From positions 47,499 through 111,498 of the forward strand of contig CAAGAW010000031.1 in the NCBI GenBank assembly GCA_900767465.1: a DNA stretch of 64,000 nucleotides, in the 5' to 3' direction. Position 1 is the stretch's first letter. Each line of letters opens with the position of its first letter. The translations under genes were made by a program, and so were the position numbers. Of the stretch, positions 26,250-35,052 are shown piece after piece. The notes under the pieces were generated by a model. That model saw only the letters and a program-made list of their open reading frames with translations. It searched no databases and was not told the DNA's origin. Source of the stretch: Clostridia bacterium. Its GTDB lineage: Bacteria; Bacillota; Clostridia; Christensenellales; Pumilibacteraceae.

Positions 26250-27668
26250 CTAGTAATGCAAGTACTCTATACGCATGGTGTTGGAGTTGCCCGCTTTGCC
26301 TACCTCGCTGCTGCCGGTAAGCACGGCGAGGTCGCCCTCGTGAACCGCGCCGGTATTGAGCGCGCATTTCGCGGCGTGGGAGAACAACGCGTCCGGCGTT
26401 TTCTGGACGAGAGCCATGGTCGGTAGAACGCCCCAGTTAAGCGCGAGTTGGTTATAGACCTTTTCGGAGGTGGTGGCGGCGATTATAACGCATTCGGGAC
26501 GGAACCGCGAAACTTTGCGCGCGGTATACCCCGATTGCGACACGGTGATTATCGCCTTTGCGTTAAGGTCGAAAGCGGACGCGCAAGTCGCCTGCGACAC
26601 GGCGTCGGTAATGCTTTTGATCGTGTATTCGTGCGCCTGAAACCGTTTTTTGAAGTTTATGCAACTTTCGGTTTTCTCGGCGATCTTTGCCATTGTGCGA
26701 ACCGCCTCGACCGGATATTTGCCGGCAGCCGTTTCGCCCGACAGCATAATCGCGCTCGTGCCGTCGTAAATCGCGTTTGCGACGTCGCTGATCTCGGCAC
26801 GGGTCGGACGAGGCGACGAAATCATACTTTCGAGCATCTGCGTCGCGGTAATAACCTTTTTGCCGATTTTGTAGCAGTTTTTGATAAGCGTTTTCTGAAT
26901 ATTGGGAAGTTCCTCGAACGGAATTTCCACGCCCATATCGCCGCGGGCGACCATAATTCCGTCGCTGAGTTCCAGAATCTCGCGCGCGTTGTCCACACCC
27001 TGACGGTTTTCGATCTTGGAAATAATCTGAATATTGTCGCCGCCGCACATCGAAATGAAATTTTTTGCCTGACGAACGTCGTCGGACGTGCGCACGAACG
27101 ACAACGCTATATAATCCACGTCCTCTTCCACCGCAAACCGAAGATCGTCGCGATCGGCGTCGGACAGGTACGGCATATCGATCTCGCGACCCGGCAGATT
27201 GATGCTTTTGCGATTGGATAAAACGCCGCCGTGAACGACCTTGCAGACTATATCGGCGCCGTTGACTTTGTCCACGCAAAGTTCGATCATGCCGTCGTTA
27301 AGAAGAATAACGTCACCCTCGCTCACGCAGCCGGGCAAAAGTTCGTACGATACCGAAACTTCGGTTTCGTTGCCTTCGACTTCGCGGGTGGTAAGCGTGA
27401 AAAGTTTGCCTTTTTTAAGATCGACCGAGCCGTCTTTGAACGTCTTTACGCGGATTTCGGGTCCTTTTGTATCGAGAAGTATGGCGAGCGGTACGCCGAG
27501 TTCTTTGCGGACTCTTCGGATCGCGTCCATTCTCGCGCGGTGTTCGGCGTGCGTGCCGTGCGACAAATTAAGTCTGGCTACGTTCATACCCGAACGCGCC
27601 AATTCTTTAAGCACTTTGTAATCGTCGGTCGACGGACCGAGCGTACACACGATTTTGGTCTTTCTCAT
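26250..27668 (-). CDS. pyk: Pyruvate kinase
   Basis: A 472-residue glycolytic enzyme making pyruvate and ATP from PEP and ADP. TKIVCTLGPS at the start, LARSGMNVARLNLSHG, LDTKGPEIR, the catalytic-Lys region IISKIENRQGV, MVARGDMGVEIP and ATQMLESM...PTRAE are all present. It is the short form without the C-terminal PEP-utiliser domain found in some Bacilli. GGAGG lies six bases before the ATG. It follows metA by 17 bases and is probably co-transcribed, an unusual pairing. Confidence 0.97.
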   Translation of the reverse strand: MRKTKIVCTLGPSTDDYKVLKELARSGMNVARLNLSHGTHAEHRARMDAIRRVRKELGVPLAILLDTKGPEIRVKTFKDGSVDLKKGKLFTLTTREVEGNETEVSVSYELLPGCVSEGDVILLNDGMIELCVDKVNGADIVCKVVHGGVLSNRKSINLPGREIDMPYLSDADRDDLRFAVEEDVDYIALSFVRTSDDVRQAKNFISMCGGDNIQIISKIENRQGVDNAREILELSDGIMVARGDMGVEIPFEELPNIQKTLIKNCYKIGKKVITATQMLESMISSPRPTRAEISDVANAIYDGTSAIMLSGETAAGKYPVEAVRTMAKIAEKTESCINFKKRFQAHEYTIKSITDAVSQATCASAFDLNAKAIITVSQSGYTARKVSRFRPECVIIAATTSEKVYNQLALNWGVLPTMALVQKTPDALFSHAAKCALNTGAVHEGDLAVLTGSSEVGKAGNSNTMRIEYLHY

Positions 27669-27685
27669 AGTAAGCCTCCGTAAGT

Positions 27686-28612
27686 TTATTTAATCGCGTC
27701 GATATCGTACGGCGTAGCCTGATAGACGTAATAGTTAAGCCAGTTTGCAAACAAGAGCGCTTCGTGCGCCCGCCACGTAAGCGGCGCGGAAGATTGCGGA
27801 TCGTCGCCGCTGAAGTAATTTTGCGGCATGGGCGCGGCTTCGCCTTTTTTTAAAAGATCGCGCTCGTATTCGCGTCGAAGCGTGTCGCGGTCGTACTCGC
27901 CGTGACCGAACACGAACACGCGACGACGGTCGCGGCTTGCGGCGAGATATACCCCCGCAACCGGACTGTCGGCAAGAACGGTAAGATCGCCGACTTTCTT
28001 TATATCCTCTTCCGGAATTTCGGTATAGCGCGAATGCGGCGCGTTGAAATAGTCGTCGAAACCTCGCACGAGCGGGTTCGTCCGATGATGGACGCGGTGC
28101 GTGAAGATCCCGGTAAGTTTACGCTCAAGCGCGACTTTTTCGAGCCCGTAATAGTAATACGCCGCCGCCTGAGCCGCCCAGCAGATGTACATCGACGAAT
28201 AAACGTTGGTACTCGCCCACTCCATTATTTCGCCGAGTTCCCGCCAGTACCCGACGTCGGTAAAGTCCATTTTCTCTACCGGCGCGCCCGTTACGACCAG
28301 ACCGTCGAACTTGATTTTTTCGGCGCGGACGTCGTCGAAAGTCTTGTAGAACGCGCGAAGATACTCCTCGCTCGTATTGCGGCTGCGATAACTTGCAGTC
28401 GTCAGAAAAGCAACTTCCACCTGAAGCGGCGTGTTTCCGAGCATGCGAAGGATCTGCGTTTCGGTAGCGGTTTTGTCCGGCATAAGATTAAGAACCGCGA
28501 TGCGAAGCGGTCGGACGTCCTGACTCAACGCGCGCTCGTAAGTCATTACGAATATGTTTTCGTTTTCGAGGAATTTTCGGGCAGGTAAATCCTGCGGAAT
28601 CTTTACGGGCAT
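27686..28612 (-). CDS. metA: Homoserine O-acyltransferase MetA, probably acetyl-specific
   Basis: A 308-residue enzyme acylating L-homoserine, the first dedicated step of methionine synthesis. It begins MPVKIPQDLPARKFLENENI like other MetA proteins. The catalytic Cys is in MYICWAAQAA near 150, and the His and Glu lie in VFGHGEYD and nearby segments. The acyl-donor residue is Glu in VTGAPVEKMDF (residue 113 here, equivalent to 111 after a two-residue insertion). Glu there is known to favour acetyl-CoA, Gly succinyl-CoA, so acetylation is inferred. The ATG at 28612 has GGAGG five bases upstream. No SAM riboswitch or T-box is visible in the short leader. Confidence 0.93.
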   Translation of the reverse strand: MPVKIPQDLPARKFLENENIFVMTYERALSQDVRPLRIAVLNLMPDKTATETQILRMLGNTPLQVEVAFLTTASYRSRNTSEEYLRAFYKTFDDVRAEKIKFDGLVVTGAPVEKMDFTDVGYWRELGEIMEWASTNVYSSMYICWAAQAAAYYYYGLEKVALERKLTGIFTHRVHHRTNPLVRGFDDYFNAPHSRYTEIPEEDIKKVGDLTVLADSPVAGVYLAASRDRRRVFVFGHGEYDRDTLRREYERDLLKKGEAAPMPQNYFSGDDPQSSAPLTWRAHEALLFANWLNYYVYQATPYDIDAIK

Positions 28613-28649
28613 ACGCGCCTCCGACTTTTGCAAAACTTTCTACGAATAC

Positions 28650-28678
28650 ATTATAGCACACACGCGCGCGAAAAGCAA
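28650..28678 (-). promoter_or_regulatory. Promoter of metA-pyk
   Basis: Minus-strand TTGCTT (28673-28678), a 17-base spacer, TATAAT (28650-28655). Confidence 0.65.
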
Positions 28679-28763
28679 CGATATAGCAAAGATTTTTGAT
28701 TCCCGTCACTCAATCGCCTTAATGTGAACTAACGGCAAAATTTTATTATTCGGCGATTATCGC

Positions 28764-28792
28764 TTGACACTTTTCTTTTTTAATATTAAAAT
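28764..28792 (+). promoter_or_regulatory. Promoter of pckA
   Basis: TTGACA (28764-28769), a 17-base spacer, TAAAAT (28787-28792). A leader of about 90 bases follows. Confidence 0.75.
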
Positions 28793-28891
28793 GTATAAGG
28801 GATACGTTGGGAATACAATCCGAACGGCTCGGAAATACAATCGACAACCCCGCACAAACCGTTAAAAATCTTACAGTGAGGTGTAGATAAA

Positions 28892-30496
28892 ATGGCAAAA
28901 ATCGATTTAACCAAGTACGGAATCACCGGCACGACCGAAATCGTACACAACCCGTCCTACGAACAACTTTTCGTCGAGGAAACGAACCCGGACCTTGTCG
29001 GCTACGAGAAAGGTCAGGTGAGCGAACTCGGAGCGGTAAACGTTATGACCGGTATTTACACCGGACGCTCGCCCAAAGACAAGTACATCGTTATGGACGA
29101 CAACTCGCGCGACACCGTCTGGTGGACGAGCGAAAGTTACAAAAACGACAACCACCCCGCTTCCGAAGAAACCTGGAAGACGGTTAAAGACATCGCAATC
29201 AAGGAACTTTGCAATAAGCGTCTTTTCGTCGTCGACGCGTTCTGCGGTGCAAACAAAGACACTCGTATGGCAGTACGCTTTATCGTCGAGGTTGCCTGGC
29301 AGGCGCATTTCGTAACGAACATGTTCATTCGTCCGACCGAGGAAGAACTCGCTTCGTTCGAGCCCGACTTCGTGGTTTACAACGCTTCCAAGGCTAAGGT
29401 CGAAAACTACAAGGAACTCGGACTTAACTCCGAAACCGCGGTTATGTTCAACATCACTTCGCGCGAGCAGGTTATCGTAAACACCTGGTACGGCGGCGAG
29501 ATGAAAAAAGGTATGTTCTCGATGATGAACTACTACCTGCCCCTTAAAGGCATCGCTTCGATGCACTGCTCGGCAAATACCGATATGGACGGCAAAAACA
29601 CCGCTATCTTCTTCGGACTTTCCGGAACGGGCAAGACCACTCTTTCCACCGATCCCAAACGCCTTCTTATCGGCGACGACGAGCACGGTTGGGACGACAA
29701 CGGCGTATTCAACTTCGAGGGCGGCTGCTACGCGAAGGTTATCAACCTCGACAAGGATTCTGAACCCGACATTTACAACGCTATCCGCCGCGACGCGCTT
29801 TTGGAAAACGTAACCCTCGACAAAGACGGCAAGATCGACTTTGCCGACAAGAGCGTTACCGAAAACACCCGCGTTTCGTATCCTATCAACCATATCGACA
29901 ACATCGTTCGCCCCGTTTCGTCCGCTCCCGCGGCGAAGAACGTTATCTTCCTTTCGGCGGACGCGTTCGGAGTACTTCCTCCCGTTTCGATCCTTACCCC
30001 CGAGCAGACTCAGTACTACTTCCTGTCCGGTTTCACCGCCAAACTTGCGGGTACCGAGCGCGGAATAACCGAACCCACCCCCACCTTCTCGGCTTGCTTC
30101 GGACAGGCGTTCCTCGAACTCCCGCCCACCAAGTACGCGGAAGAACTCGTCAAGAAGATGAACGCTTCGGGCGCGAAGGCTTACCTCGTCAACACCGGCT
30201 GGAACGGCACCGGCAAGCGTATCTCGATCAAGGATACCCGCGGAATTATCGACGCTATCCTCTCGGGCGCGATCAACGACGCTCCCACCAAAAAGATACC
30301 GCATTTCGACTTTGAAGTCCCGACCGCTCTTCCCGGAGTCGATCCCGCAATTCTCGACCCGCGCGACACCTACGCCGACGCTTCCGTCTGGGAAGAAAAA
30401 GCAAAGGATCTTGCAGGCAGATTCGTCAAGAACTTTACGAAGTACACCACTTCCGAAGCGGGCAAGGCTCTCGTCAAAGCCGGCCCCAAAGCGTAA
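28892..30496 (+). CDS. pckA: Phosphoenolpyruvate carboxykinase (ATP)
   Basis: A 534-residue enzyme interconverting oxaloacetate plus ATP with PEP, CO2 and ADP. In anaerobes it often runs toward oxaloacetate. GRSPKDKYIV near 57, the P-loop GLSGTGKTTLSTDP near 241-254, the metal-site DDEHGWDD and the adenine-binding NTGWNGTGKRISIKDTRGII identify the ATP-type family. GAGGTG precedes the ATG. It is monocistronic, with a promoter upstream and a terminator 31 bases past the stop. Confidence 0.97.
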   Translation: MAKIDLTKYGITGTTEIVHNPSYEQLFVEETNPDLVGYEKGQVSELGAVNVMTGIYTGRSPKDKYIVMDDNSRDTVWWTSESYKNDNHPASEETWKTVKDIAIKELCNKRLFVVDAFCGANKDTRMAVRFIVEVAWQAHFVTNMFIRPTEEELASFEPDFVVYNASKAKVENYKELGLNSETAVMFNITSREQVIVNTWYGGEMKKGMFSMMNYYLPLKGIASMHCSANTDMDGKNTAIFFGLSGTGKTTLSTDPKRLLIGDDEHGWDDNGVFNFEGGCYAKVINLDKDSEPDIYNAIRRDALLENVTLDKDGKIDFADKSVTENTRVSYPINHIDNIVRPVSSAPAAKNVIFLSADAFGVLPPVSILTPEQTQYYFLSGFTAKLAGTERGITEPTPTFSACFGQAFLELPPTKYAEELVKKMNASGAKAYLVNTGWNGTGKRISIKDTRGIIDAILSGAINDAPTKKIPHFDFEVPTALPGVDPAILDPRDTYADASVWEEKAKDLAGRFVKNFTKYTTSEAGKALVKAGPKA

Positions 30497-30526
30497 TAGC
30501 GCAAGCCGAATAACGACTAATACGTT

Positions 30527-30562
30527 AAAAGCAGTCCGTAATACCGCGGGCTGCTTTTTGTT
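30527..30562 (+). terminator. Terminator of pckA
   Basis: AAAAGCAGTCCG (30527-30538) pairs with CGGGCTGCTTTT (30547-30558), 12 pairs with one wobble. Confidence 0.85.
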
Positions 30563-30727
30563 TGTGCGGTGAGCCACCGCGGAGCGAGTGGGCAGGAAAG
30601 TACTTTGGGATAGTCGTATGCTTGCCCTATTAAGGCTACTCAAAGGCGGAAGGATTCAAAGCGGCGGTGAGCCACCACAGGTATTCGGCCGGCGCGTTTA
30701 CGTCCCGCACCGTTTCTGTTGCGCCGC
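30563..30727. repeat. Dispersed GCGGTGAGCCACCGC palindrome elements
   Basis: No gene between pckA and 30851. GCGGTGAGCCACCGC at 30566-30580 and a relative at 30663-30678 flank about 80 bases of unrecognised sequence. The second copy is followed by CGGCCGGCGCG and CCGCACCGTTTCTGTTGCG, matching the layout of the elements at 9.2 and 21.2 kb. Confidence 0.65.
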
Positions 30728-30766
30728 TCGCTATGCATGCACAATCATTTACGGACAACGAAACGA

Positions 30767-30795
30767 TTGACAACTCAACGCCGGAATGATATAAT
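30767..30795 (+). promoter_or_regulatory. Promoter of the FAD protein-mscS pair
   Basis: TTGACA (30767-30772), a 17-base spacer, TATAAT (30790-30795): a perfect consensus promoter. Confidence 0.85.
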
Positions 30796-30850
30796 GGATA
30801 GGTGCGTGCAAACGCGACTTATTCATACTTATACTCTGTGGAGGAAACAA

Positions 30851-32242
30851 ATGAACGCTGATTATCTGATAATCGGAGCGGGTCCCGCCGGTATTTTTAC
30901 GGCGATCGAACTACTGCGCAAAGGCGCGGACGGCGAGATAATTATCGTCGAAAAAGGCGCGGCGATCGAGAATCGCGCTTGCCCGAAAAAGAAAACCGGG
31001 AAATGCGTAAAATGCAAAAACTGCGCTATTACGACCGGATTTTCGGGCGCAGGAGCGTTTTCGGACGGTAAATTGTCTCTTTCTCCGGACGTGGGCGGCG
31101 ACCTTCCCGATCTGATCGGTTTTGAAAAAATCAAAGAAACGATCGACTACGCGGACGGCATCTACCTCGAATTCGGAGCGGATCACAAAATCGAGGGTGT
31201 TCAGCACCCCGAAAAAATCAAAGAAATCCGCAAAAAGGCTATCCGAGCGGGACTTAAACTCGTTGACTGCCCGATCCGTCACCTCGGTACCGAAAAAGCG
31301 CAACAGATTTACTACGCGATCGAACGGTACCTGCTCGAAAACGACGTTAAGATGCTCTTCAACTCGGAGTGCGACGACCTCGTGATCGAAAACGGCGAAT
31401 GCACGGGTGCGATCGTTACGATAAAGGGCGAAAAAACTCGCATAACCGCGGGCAAAACGATAGTTTGCACCGGCAGACGCGGCGCATACTGGCTCGAAAA
31501 GGTTTGCGCCGACCACGCGATCGCCCACTCTCCCGGAACGGTCGATATCGGCGTTCGCGTAGAGGTTCGCAACGAAGTTATGGAAGAAGTCAACAACTTC
31601 CTTTACGAATCCAAACTCATCGGCTACCCCAACCCGTTCCGCAACAAGGTGCGTACTTTCTGCCAGAATCCCGGCGGTTTCGTAAGTCAGGAAAACTACG
31701 ACGACGATCTCGCGGTGGTAAACGGTCACTCGTACAAGGACCTCAAATCGGACAACACGAACCTCGCGATACTCTGCTCGCATAACTTTACCGAACCGTT
31801 CAATCAGCCGATCGAGTATGCGAAAAAAGTCGGCGAACTTACGAATATGCTTGGCGCGGGCAATATTCTCGTACAACGCTACGGCGATATACTCGACGGC
31901 AAGCGCACGTGGCAAAACGAACTCTACAACTCGAACGTTCGCCCCACTCTTACGGACGCGGTTGCGGGCGATATAACTTCGGCAATGCCGTACCGCACGA
32001 TGATTTCGATAATCAACTTTATCAAATGCGTGGACACCGTAGTCCCCGGCTTTGCAAGCGGCGAAACTCTTCTCTATTCGCCCGAACTCAAATTTTACAG
32101 CAACAAAATCAAAATGGACGAACACCTTAACACAAGCGTGAAAAACCTGCATTGTCTCGGCGATTCGACCGGTTGGACGCGCGGGCTTATGATGGCTTCT
32201 GTGATGGGCGTGCTTATGGCTCGCGAACTTATTAAAAGATAA
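30851..32242 (+). CDS. Uncharacterised FAD-dependent dehydrogenase, COG2509 type
   Basis: A 463-residue cytosolic flavoprotein. The dinucleotide fold is DYLIIGAGPAGIFTAIELL at residues 4-22. A conserved cysteine cluster follows (CPKKKTGKCVKCKNC near 42-56), then ITTGFSGAGAFSDGKLSLS. The C-terminal LGDSTGWTRGLMMASVMGVLMA closes the FAD site. This arrangement matches a widespread family of unknown reaction. The Cys cluster hints at a metal or redox centre. The ATG at 30851 has GGAGG six bases upstream; a longer reading from 30719 would start upstream of the promoter. It is followed 14 bases later by mscS, so the two are co-transcribed. Confidence 0.88.
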   Translation: MNADYLIIGAGPAGIFTAIELLRKGADGEIIIVEKGAAIENRACPKKKTGKCVKCKNCAITTGFSGAGAFSDGKLSLSPDVGGDLPDLIGFEKIKETIDYADGIYLEFGADHKIEGVQHPEKIKEIRKKAIRAGLKLVDCPIRHLGTEKAQQIYYAIERYLLENDVKMLFNSECDDLVIENGECTGAIVTIKGEKTRITAGKTIVCTGRRGAYWLEKVCADHAIAHSPGTVDIGVRVEVRNEVMEEVNNFLYESKLIGYPNPFRNKVRTFCQNPGGFVSQENYDDDLAVVNGHSYKDLKSDNTNLAILCSHNFTEPFNQPIEYAKKVGELTNMLGAGNILVQRYGDILDGKRTWQNELYNSNVRPTLTDAVAGDITSAMPYRTMISIINFIKCVDTVVPGFASGETLLYSPELKFYSNKIKMDEHLNTSVKNLHCLGDSTGWTRGLMMASVMGVLMARELIKR

Positions 32243-32256
32243 ACGAGGGGTGCTTT

Positions 32257-33081
32257 ATGGACTGGGAATCGATCTGGCAATCGATACTTAACTGGCTTAC
32301 GCACACGGGAATAAAAATTCTCATTGCGATCGTTTTAATGGTCGTATCGTTTGCGATAATCAACTGGATCGCGAAAAAAATCGCGAAAAAAAGCAAGAAA
32401 ATCGAGGAATCGAAACACGTAGACACGACGCTTTACCGGACGCTAAGTTACGTCATAAAAGTCGGGCTTAAAATTCTCGTCGTCGTTGCGCTGATCGCCT
32501 ATCTCGGAATCGATACGAGCGCGATTACCGCTCTCGTCGCCTCTTTGGGCGTAGGCGTAGGACTTGCCGTAAACGGAACTTTATCCAACTTTGCCGGCGG
32601 CGTTATGCTGCTCTTTACCCGCCCGTTCCGCGACGGCGACTTTATCGCGGCGAACGGCTACGAAGGCACGGTCGAGGACATTTTTATCTGCAACACTAAA
32701 ATCCGCACGTACGACAACAAAGTCGTCTATCTTCCGAACGGTAAACTCTCCACGAGCGAAATAGTAAACTACACGGAAAAGGACGTTCGGAGAGTCGATC
32801 TCACGTACTCGATTTCGTATTCGGACGACTTCGACAAAGCCGCCGACGTCGTAAAGAAAGTTGCCTCCGAAAACCCGAAAATTCTTAAAGACCCCGCACC
32901 CAAGGCGCGCGTAACCAAACACTCGGCAAGCAGTATCGACCTCTTTTGCCCCGTGTGGTGCAAGACCGACGACTACTGGGACGTTCTGTTCGATATGAAC
33001 GAAGCCGTTAAAAAAGCGTTCGACGAAAACGGAATTTCGATTCCGTTCACGCAGATGGACGTTCACGTTAAAAACGACTGA
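32257..33081 (+). CDS. mscS: Small-conductance mechanosensitive channel, MscS family
   Basis: A 274-residue membrane channel releasing solutes on hypo-osmotic shock. There are three membrane segments (about 19-40, 64-88 and the pore-lining 92-125). The pore helix has the Gly/Ala-rich packing LVASLGVGVGLAVNGTLSNFAGG. The beta domain (FRDGDFIAANGYEGTVEDIFICNTKIRTYDNKVVYLPNG) and cytoplasmic vestibule domain follow. GAGGGG precedes the ATG. Length is that of the minimal E. coli MscS type. Confidence 0.94.
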   Translation: MDWESIWQSILNWLTHTGIKILIAIVLMVVSFAIINWIAKKIAKKSKKIEESKHVDTTLYRTLSYVIKVGLKILVVVALIAYLGIDTSAITALVASLGVGVGLAVNGTLSNFAGGVMLLFTRPFRDGDFIAANGYEGTVEDIFICNTKIRTYDNKVVYLPNGKLSTSEIVNYTEKDVRRVDLTYSISYSDDFDKAADVVKKVASENPKILKDPAPKARVTKHSASSIDLFCPVWCKTDDYWDVLFDMNEAVKKAFDENGISIPFTQMDVHVKND

Positions 33082-33108
33082 TCGTATAAAAATCTTCTTC
33101 GTCAAGCG

Positions 33109-33136
33109 AAAACCGACCCTGCAAAAGGTCGGTTTT
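33109..33136 (+). terminator. Terminator after mscS
   Basis: AAAACCGACC and GGTCGGTTTT pair perfectly around an eight-base loop, with a weak T tail. Confidence 0.65.
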
Positions 33137-33215
33137 GTCGTAATTTCGTATATACGTATGCGAGTTTTTGCGACGTCGTCTTTGCGGTATGCGTTTTCGA
33201 ATATCGGCGGTTCCG

Positions 33216-34022
33216 TTACTCTTTTACGCTCTTGAACGCGTCGAAGTAGCGCGATCCGAGGATATGAGCCGATTCTCGGCAAAAGTGGATTCCGTCGCCG
33301 TTTGCGGTTTTTTGATTATTGCTTAAAAGCCCGTGAGTATCGACGAACGCGCCGCCGAGTTCGGATATCGTTTCTCGGATTGCGCGCAAAACCGCATCGC
33401 ACGCAACCTTGTTCTGCTCGTACCACTCGTCGCAAAATCCTGCTGCGATAAACGGAATTTTGCCGCCCGCTTTGTCGGCGTAGCGGGAAATAAAGTCGCC
33501 GAACATAGCCGAAAGGTTACGTTTATGCGTTTCGTATCTCTTTTCGGGCGAAAAATCGGGGTTTTCAACTGAGTCGTGTTCGCCCTGATGCCACAAAAAC
33601 GCAACGATCCGATTATCGCCGCCGTCGTAACCGATTGCGTAGTCGGTAAGCGAAAGAAGTCGGTTATAAAGGACGTTGCCGATTCCCCACTCCGGTCTCG
33701 CAAATCCCGTCCCGCCTACCGCGGCGTTTACGATAAGAATTTTTCTGTCCGGGTCAAGCAAGCCGCTTTCGATATATCTTTTTGCAAAAAACAGCGCAAG
33801 TTTGCCGATTTTTCCCTGTTCGCCCACGGGTTCGTCCGCAATTTCGACTTTTATTCCGGACGGATAATTAAGGTGAAGAACGCTGCCTTCGTAGTGCGGT
33901 GTCGCCTCGTCGCAAACGTAAAGCACCTTGTCGGTCGGAACGTACTCTTCCGTAACCTCGCCCACTCCGTAACCTTCGGCGTTGGACTGACCGCCGAGAA
34001 CTATAACATCGTAACCTTTCAT
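33216..34022 (-). CDS. SGNH-fold carbohydrate esterase, sialate O-acetylesterase-like
   Basis: A 268-residue protein without a signal peptide. The nucleophile is in VIVLGGQSNAEGYG (Ser near 13), with the oxyanion Gly in NAAVGGTGFARPEW. WHQGEHDS and the catalytic GDGIHFCRESAHILG (Asp-x-x-His near 248) complete the SASA/CE6-like layout. Such enzymes remove acetyl groups from sugars of xylan, pectin or sialic acid; the substrate is not determined. AGAGG precedes the ATG by seven bases, with its own promoter. It lies just outside the galacturonide operon and could deacetylate imported oligosaccharides there, which is inference. Confidence 0.8.
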   Translation of the reverse strand: MKGYDVIVLGGQSNAEGYGVGEVTEEYVPTDKVLYVCDEATPHYEGSVLHLNYPSGIKVEIADEPVGEQGKIGKLALFFAKRYIESGLLDPDRKILIVNAAVGGTGFARPEWGIGNVLYNRLLSLTDYAIGYDGGDNRIVAFLWHQGEHDSVENPDFSPEKRYETHKRNLSAMFGDFISRYADKAGGKIPFIAAGFCDEWYEQNKVACDAVLRAIRETISELGGAFVDTHGLLSNNQKTANGDGIHFCRESAHILGSRYFDAFKSVKE

Positions 34023-34069
34023 AACGAAACCTCTTAAATCGTTTATTCGCGCCTTACGCGTACTTCATT

Positions 34070-34098
34070 ATTATACATTTTCACATCGCCGAATGCAA
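34070..34098 (-). promoter_or_regulatory. Promoter of the carbohydrate esterase
   Basis: Minus-strand TTGCAT (34093-34098), a 17-base spacer, TATAAT (34070-34075). Confidence 0.65.
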
Positions 34099-34109
34099 GT
34101 ATATCGCAC

Positions 34110-34200
34110 CGTTTTCCGACCGAAATATTTTGTCTTTCGTACGGGATCGTTATACTTTATCGGTCGGAAGCCGCCGTGAAATACGTTTTCCGACCGAAAT
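34110..34200. repeat. Three copies of TTCCGACCGA around a divergent start
   Basis: CGTTTTCCGACCGAAAT occurs at 34110-34126 and 34184-34200. The reverse complement TCGGTCGGAA lies between them at 34160-34169. The third copy is inside the first codons of the small gene at 34176. This could be operator sites for an unknown regulator or a short duplication. Confidence 0.6.
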
Positions 34201-34403
34201 GGATCAACGATCTCGCGAGCGGAAAAATCACCAGATACTACAACACCGGTCTGATTTACAAGACGCTCGCACAAACCGAAGGCGCGCAGAAAGAAGCGTT
34301 CGCCGCGTTGTACGAAGCATGGATCAGACGCGTAAAAGGCGTCGACGACGCAAGCGGATACGAAGTAAACGATCAGGGATTTATCGTCGAAAAGACGGTC
34401 TGA
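34176..34403 (+). CDS. Small hypothetical protein
   Basis: A 75-residue protein starting at GTG, with GGAAG a few bases upstream. I do not recognise it. It is soluble, Tyr/Lys-rich and mostly helical by eye (residues 28-52, KTLAQTEGAQKEAFAALYEAW), and ends NDQGFIVEKTV. Codon choice (GAC, CTC, GCG, ATC) matches the neighbouring real genes, which is the main reason to call it. A hairpin with a short T run lies about 90 bases downstream. The start codon is uncertain and the frame could be a fragment of a longer lost gene. Confidence 0.5.
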   Translation: MKYVFRPKWINDLASGKITRYYNTGLIYKTLAQTEGAQKEAFAALYEAWIRRVKGVDDASGYEVNDQGFIVEKTV

Positions 34404-34494
34404 CGCCTTCATCTTGCAATATTACGACGATAGAACCGACGAATTGTCGCGTTCTCATATAAAATTACGGATAAAAACGCAAAATTCAGAGTCG

Positions 34495-34519
34495 GGCGTG
34501 GTGCGCTGCCACGCCTTTT
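34495..34519 (+). terminator. Possible terminator downstream of the small gene
   Basis: GGCGTGG and CCACGCC pair around a seven-base loop, followed by TTTTCTCTT. Confidence 0.45.
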
Positions 34520-34522
34520 CTC

Positions 34523-34669
34523 TTACCATTTGTCGTTTCCGTTAGTAATTGTCGGTGAGTCCATTGATCCGTGTGAATATGTCGGTTGTTCCGACGAAAC
34601 CGCAAAAAACTCTGCCGTTTGTCCGTAATCTCCGTCGACTTTGCCTTTTCGAGAACAACGACCTTCAAA
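34523..34669 (-). pseudogene. Possible decayed coding remnant, unrecognised
   Basis: A 48-codon stop-free stretch ending in a TAA at 34523-34525 reads ...GKVDGDYGQTAEFFAVSS, then EQPTYSHGSMDSPTITNGN-DKW. It has protein-like composition but no start. Directly upstream, a second frame reads KTHVRNALCVNLKVVVLEKA, as if one frameshift separated them. The rest of the 34404-35012 gap has only short open pieces. I cannot name a family. Confidence 0.3.
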
Positions 34670-34679
34670 TTAACGCACA

Positions 34680-35012
34680 AAGCATTCCGGACGTGAGTTT
34701 TTCAGCGCCGGTATTATAACGTTTTAGCGTTACGGTCGGTCATTCGGAAGAAAGCGGAAACCCCGTGAATAAGACTCCGGACTGCCTTGATACTTCATGT
34801 CGGAAATACAACCGAAACGCTTGTGCAATTTCGGAAAACGGCGAAAATGCAGTATTGAAAGTTTGCGAAGATTAAATAACAACGTACTTGCAAGTATACT
34901 TTCTTTTCCGCCCGGACGAAGTCAGTATGACGACGTTACCCGTTTCTGCGTTTCAGTCAGAACGTATTATAATTTTTCTCACCGCAAACAGGAAATCACC
35001 CCTCGAAACGGT
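34680..35012. other. Gene-free stretch, nothing recognised
   Basis: About 330 bases with no convincing gene, RNA or repeat. Short stop-interrupted coding-like pieces on the minus strand suggest decayed sequence between the small gene and the end of the galacturonide operon. Confidence 0.5.
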
Positions 35013-35045
35013 GTAAAAAACGAACCCCATCGCGAGGTTCGTTTT
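35013..35045 (-). terminator. Terminator of the 16-gene galacturonide operon
   Basis: AAAACGAACC (35017-35026) and GGTTCGTTTT (35036-35045) pair perfectly. On the minus strand a T run follows, seven bases after the uxaC stop. Confidence 0.9.
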
Positions 35046-35052
35046 AATGCTC

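Noticed and set aside
28613..28649. Possible SAM riboswitch or T-box in front of metA
   Set aside because: Only about 35 bases separate the -10 element from the start codon, too short for either.
30588..30770. A 60-codon plus-strand open frame between pckA and the FAD protein
   Set aside because: It lies across repeat palindromes shared with other gaps, lacks a ribosome binding site and runs into the promoter of the next gene.
34486..34680. A 64-codon minus-strand open frame beginning MCVNLKVVVLEKAK
   Set aside because: Its second half turns Arg/His-rich and implausible exactly where another frame becomes protein-like, so it is better read as a frameshifted remnant.
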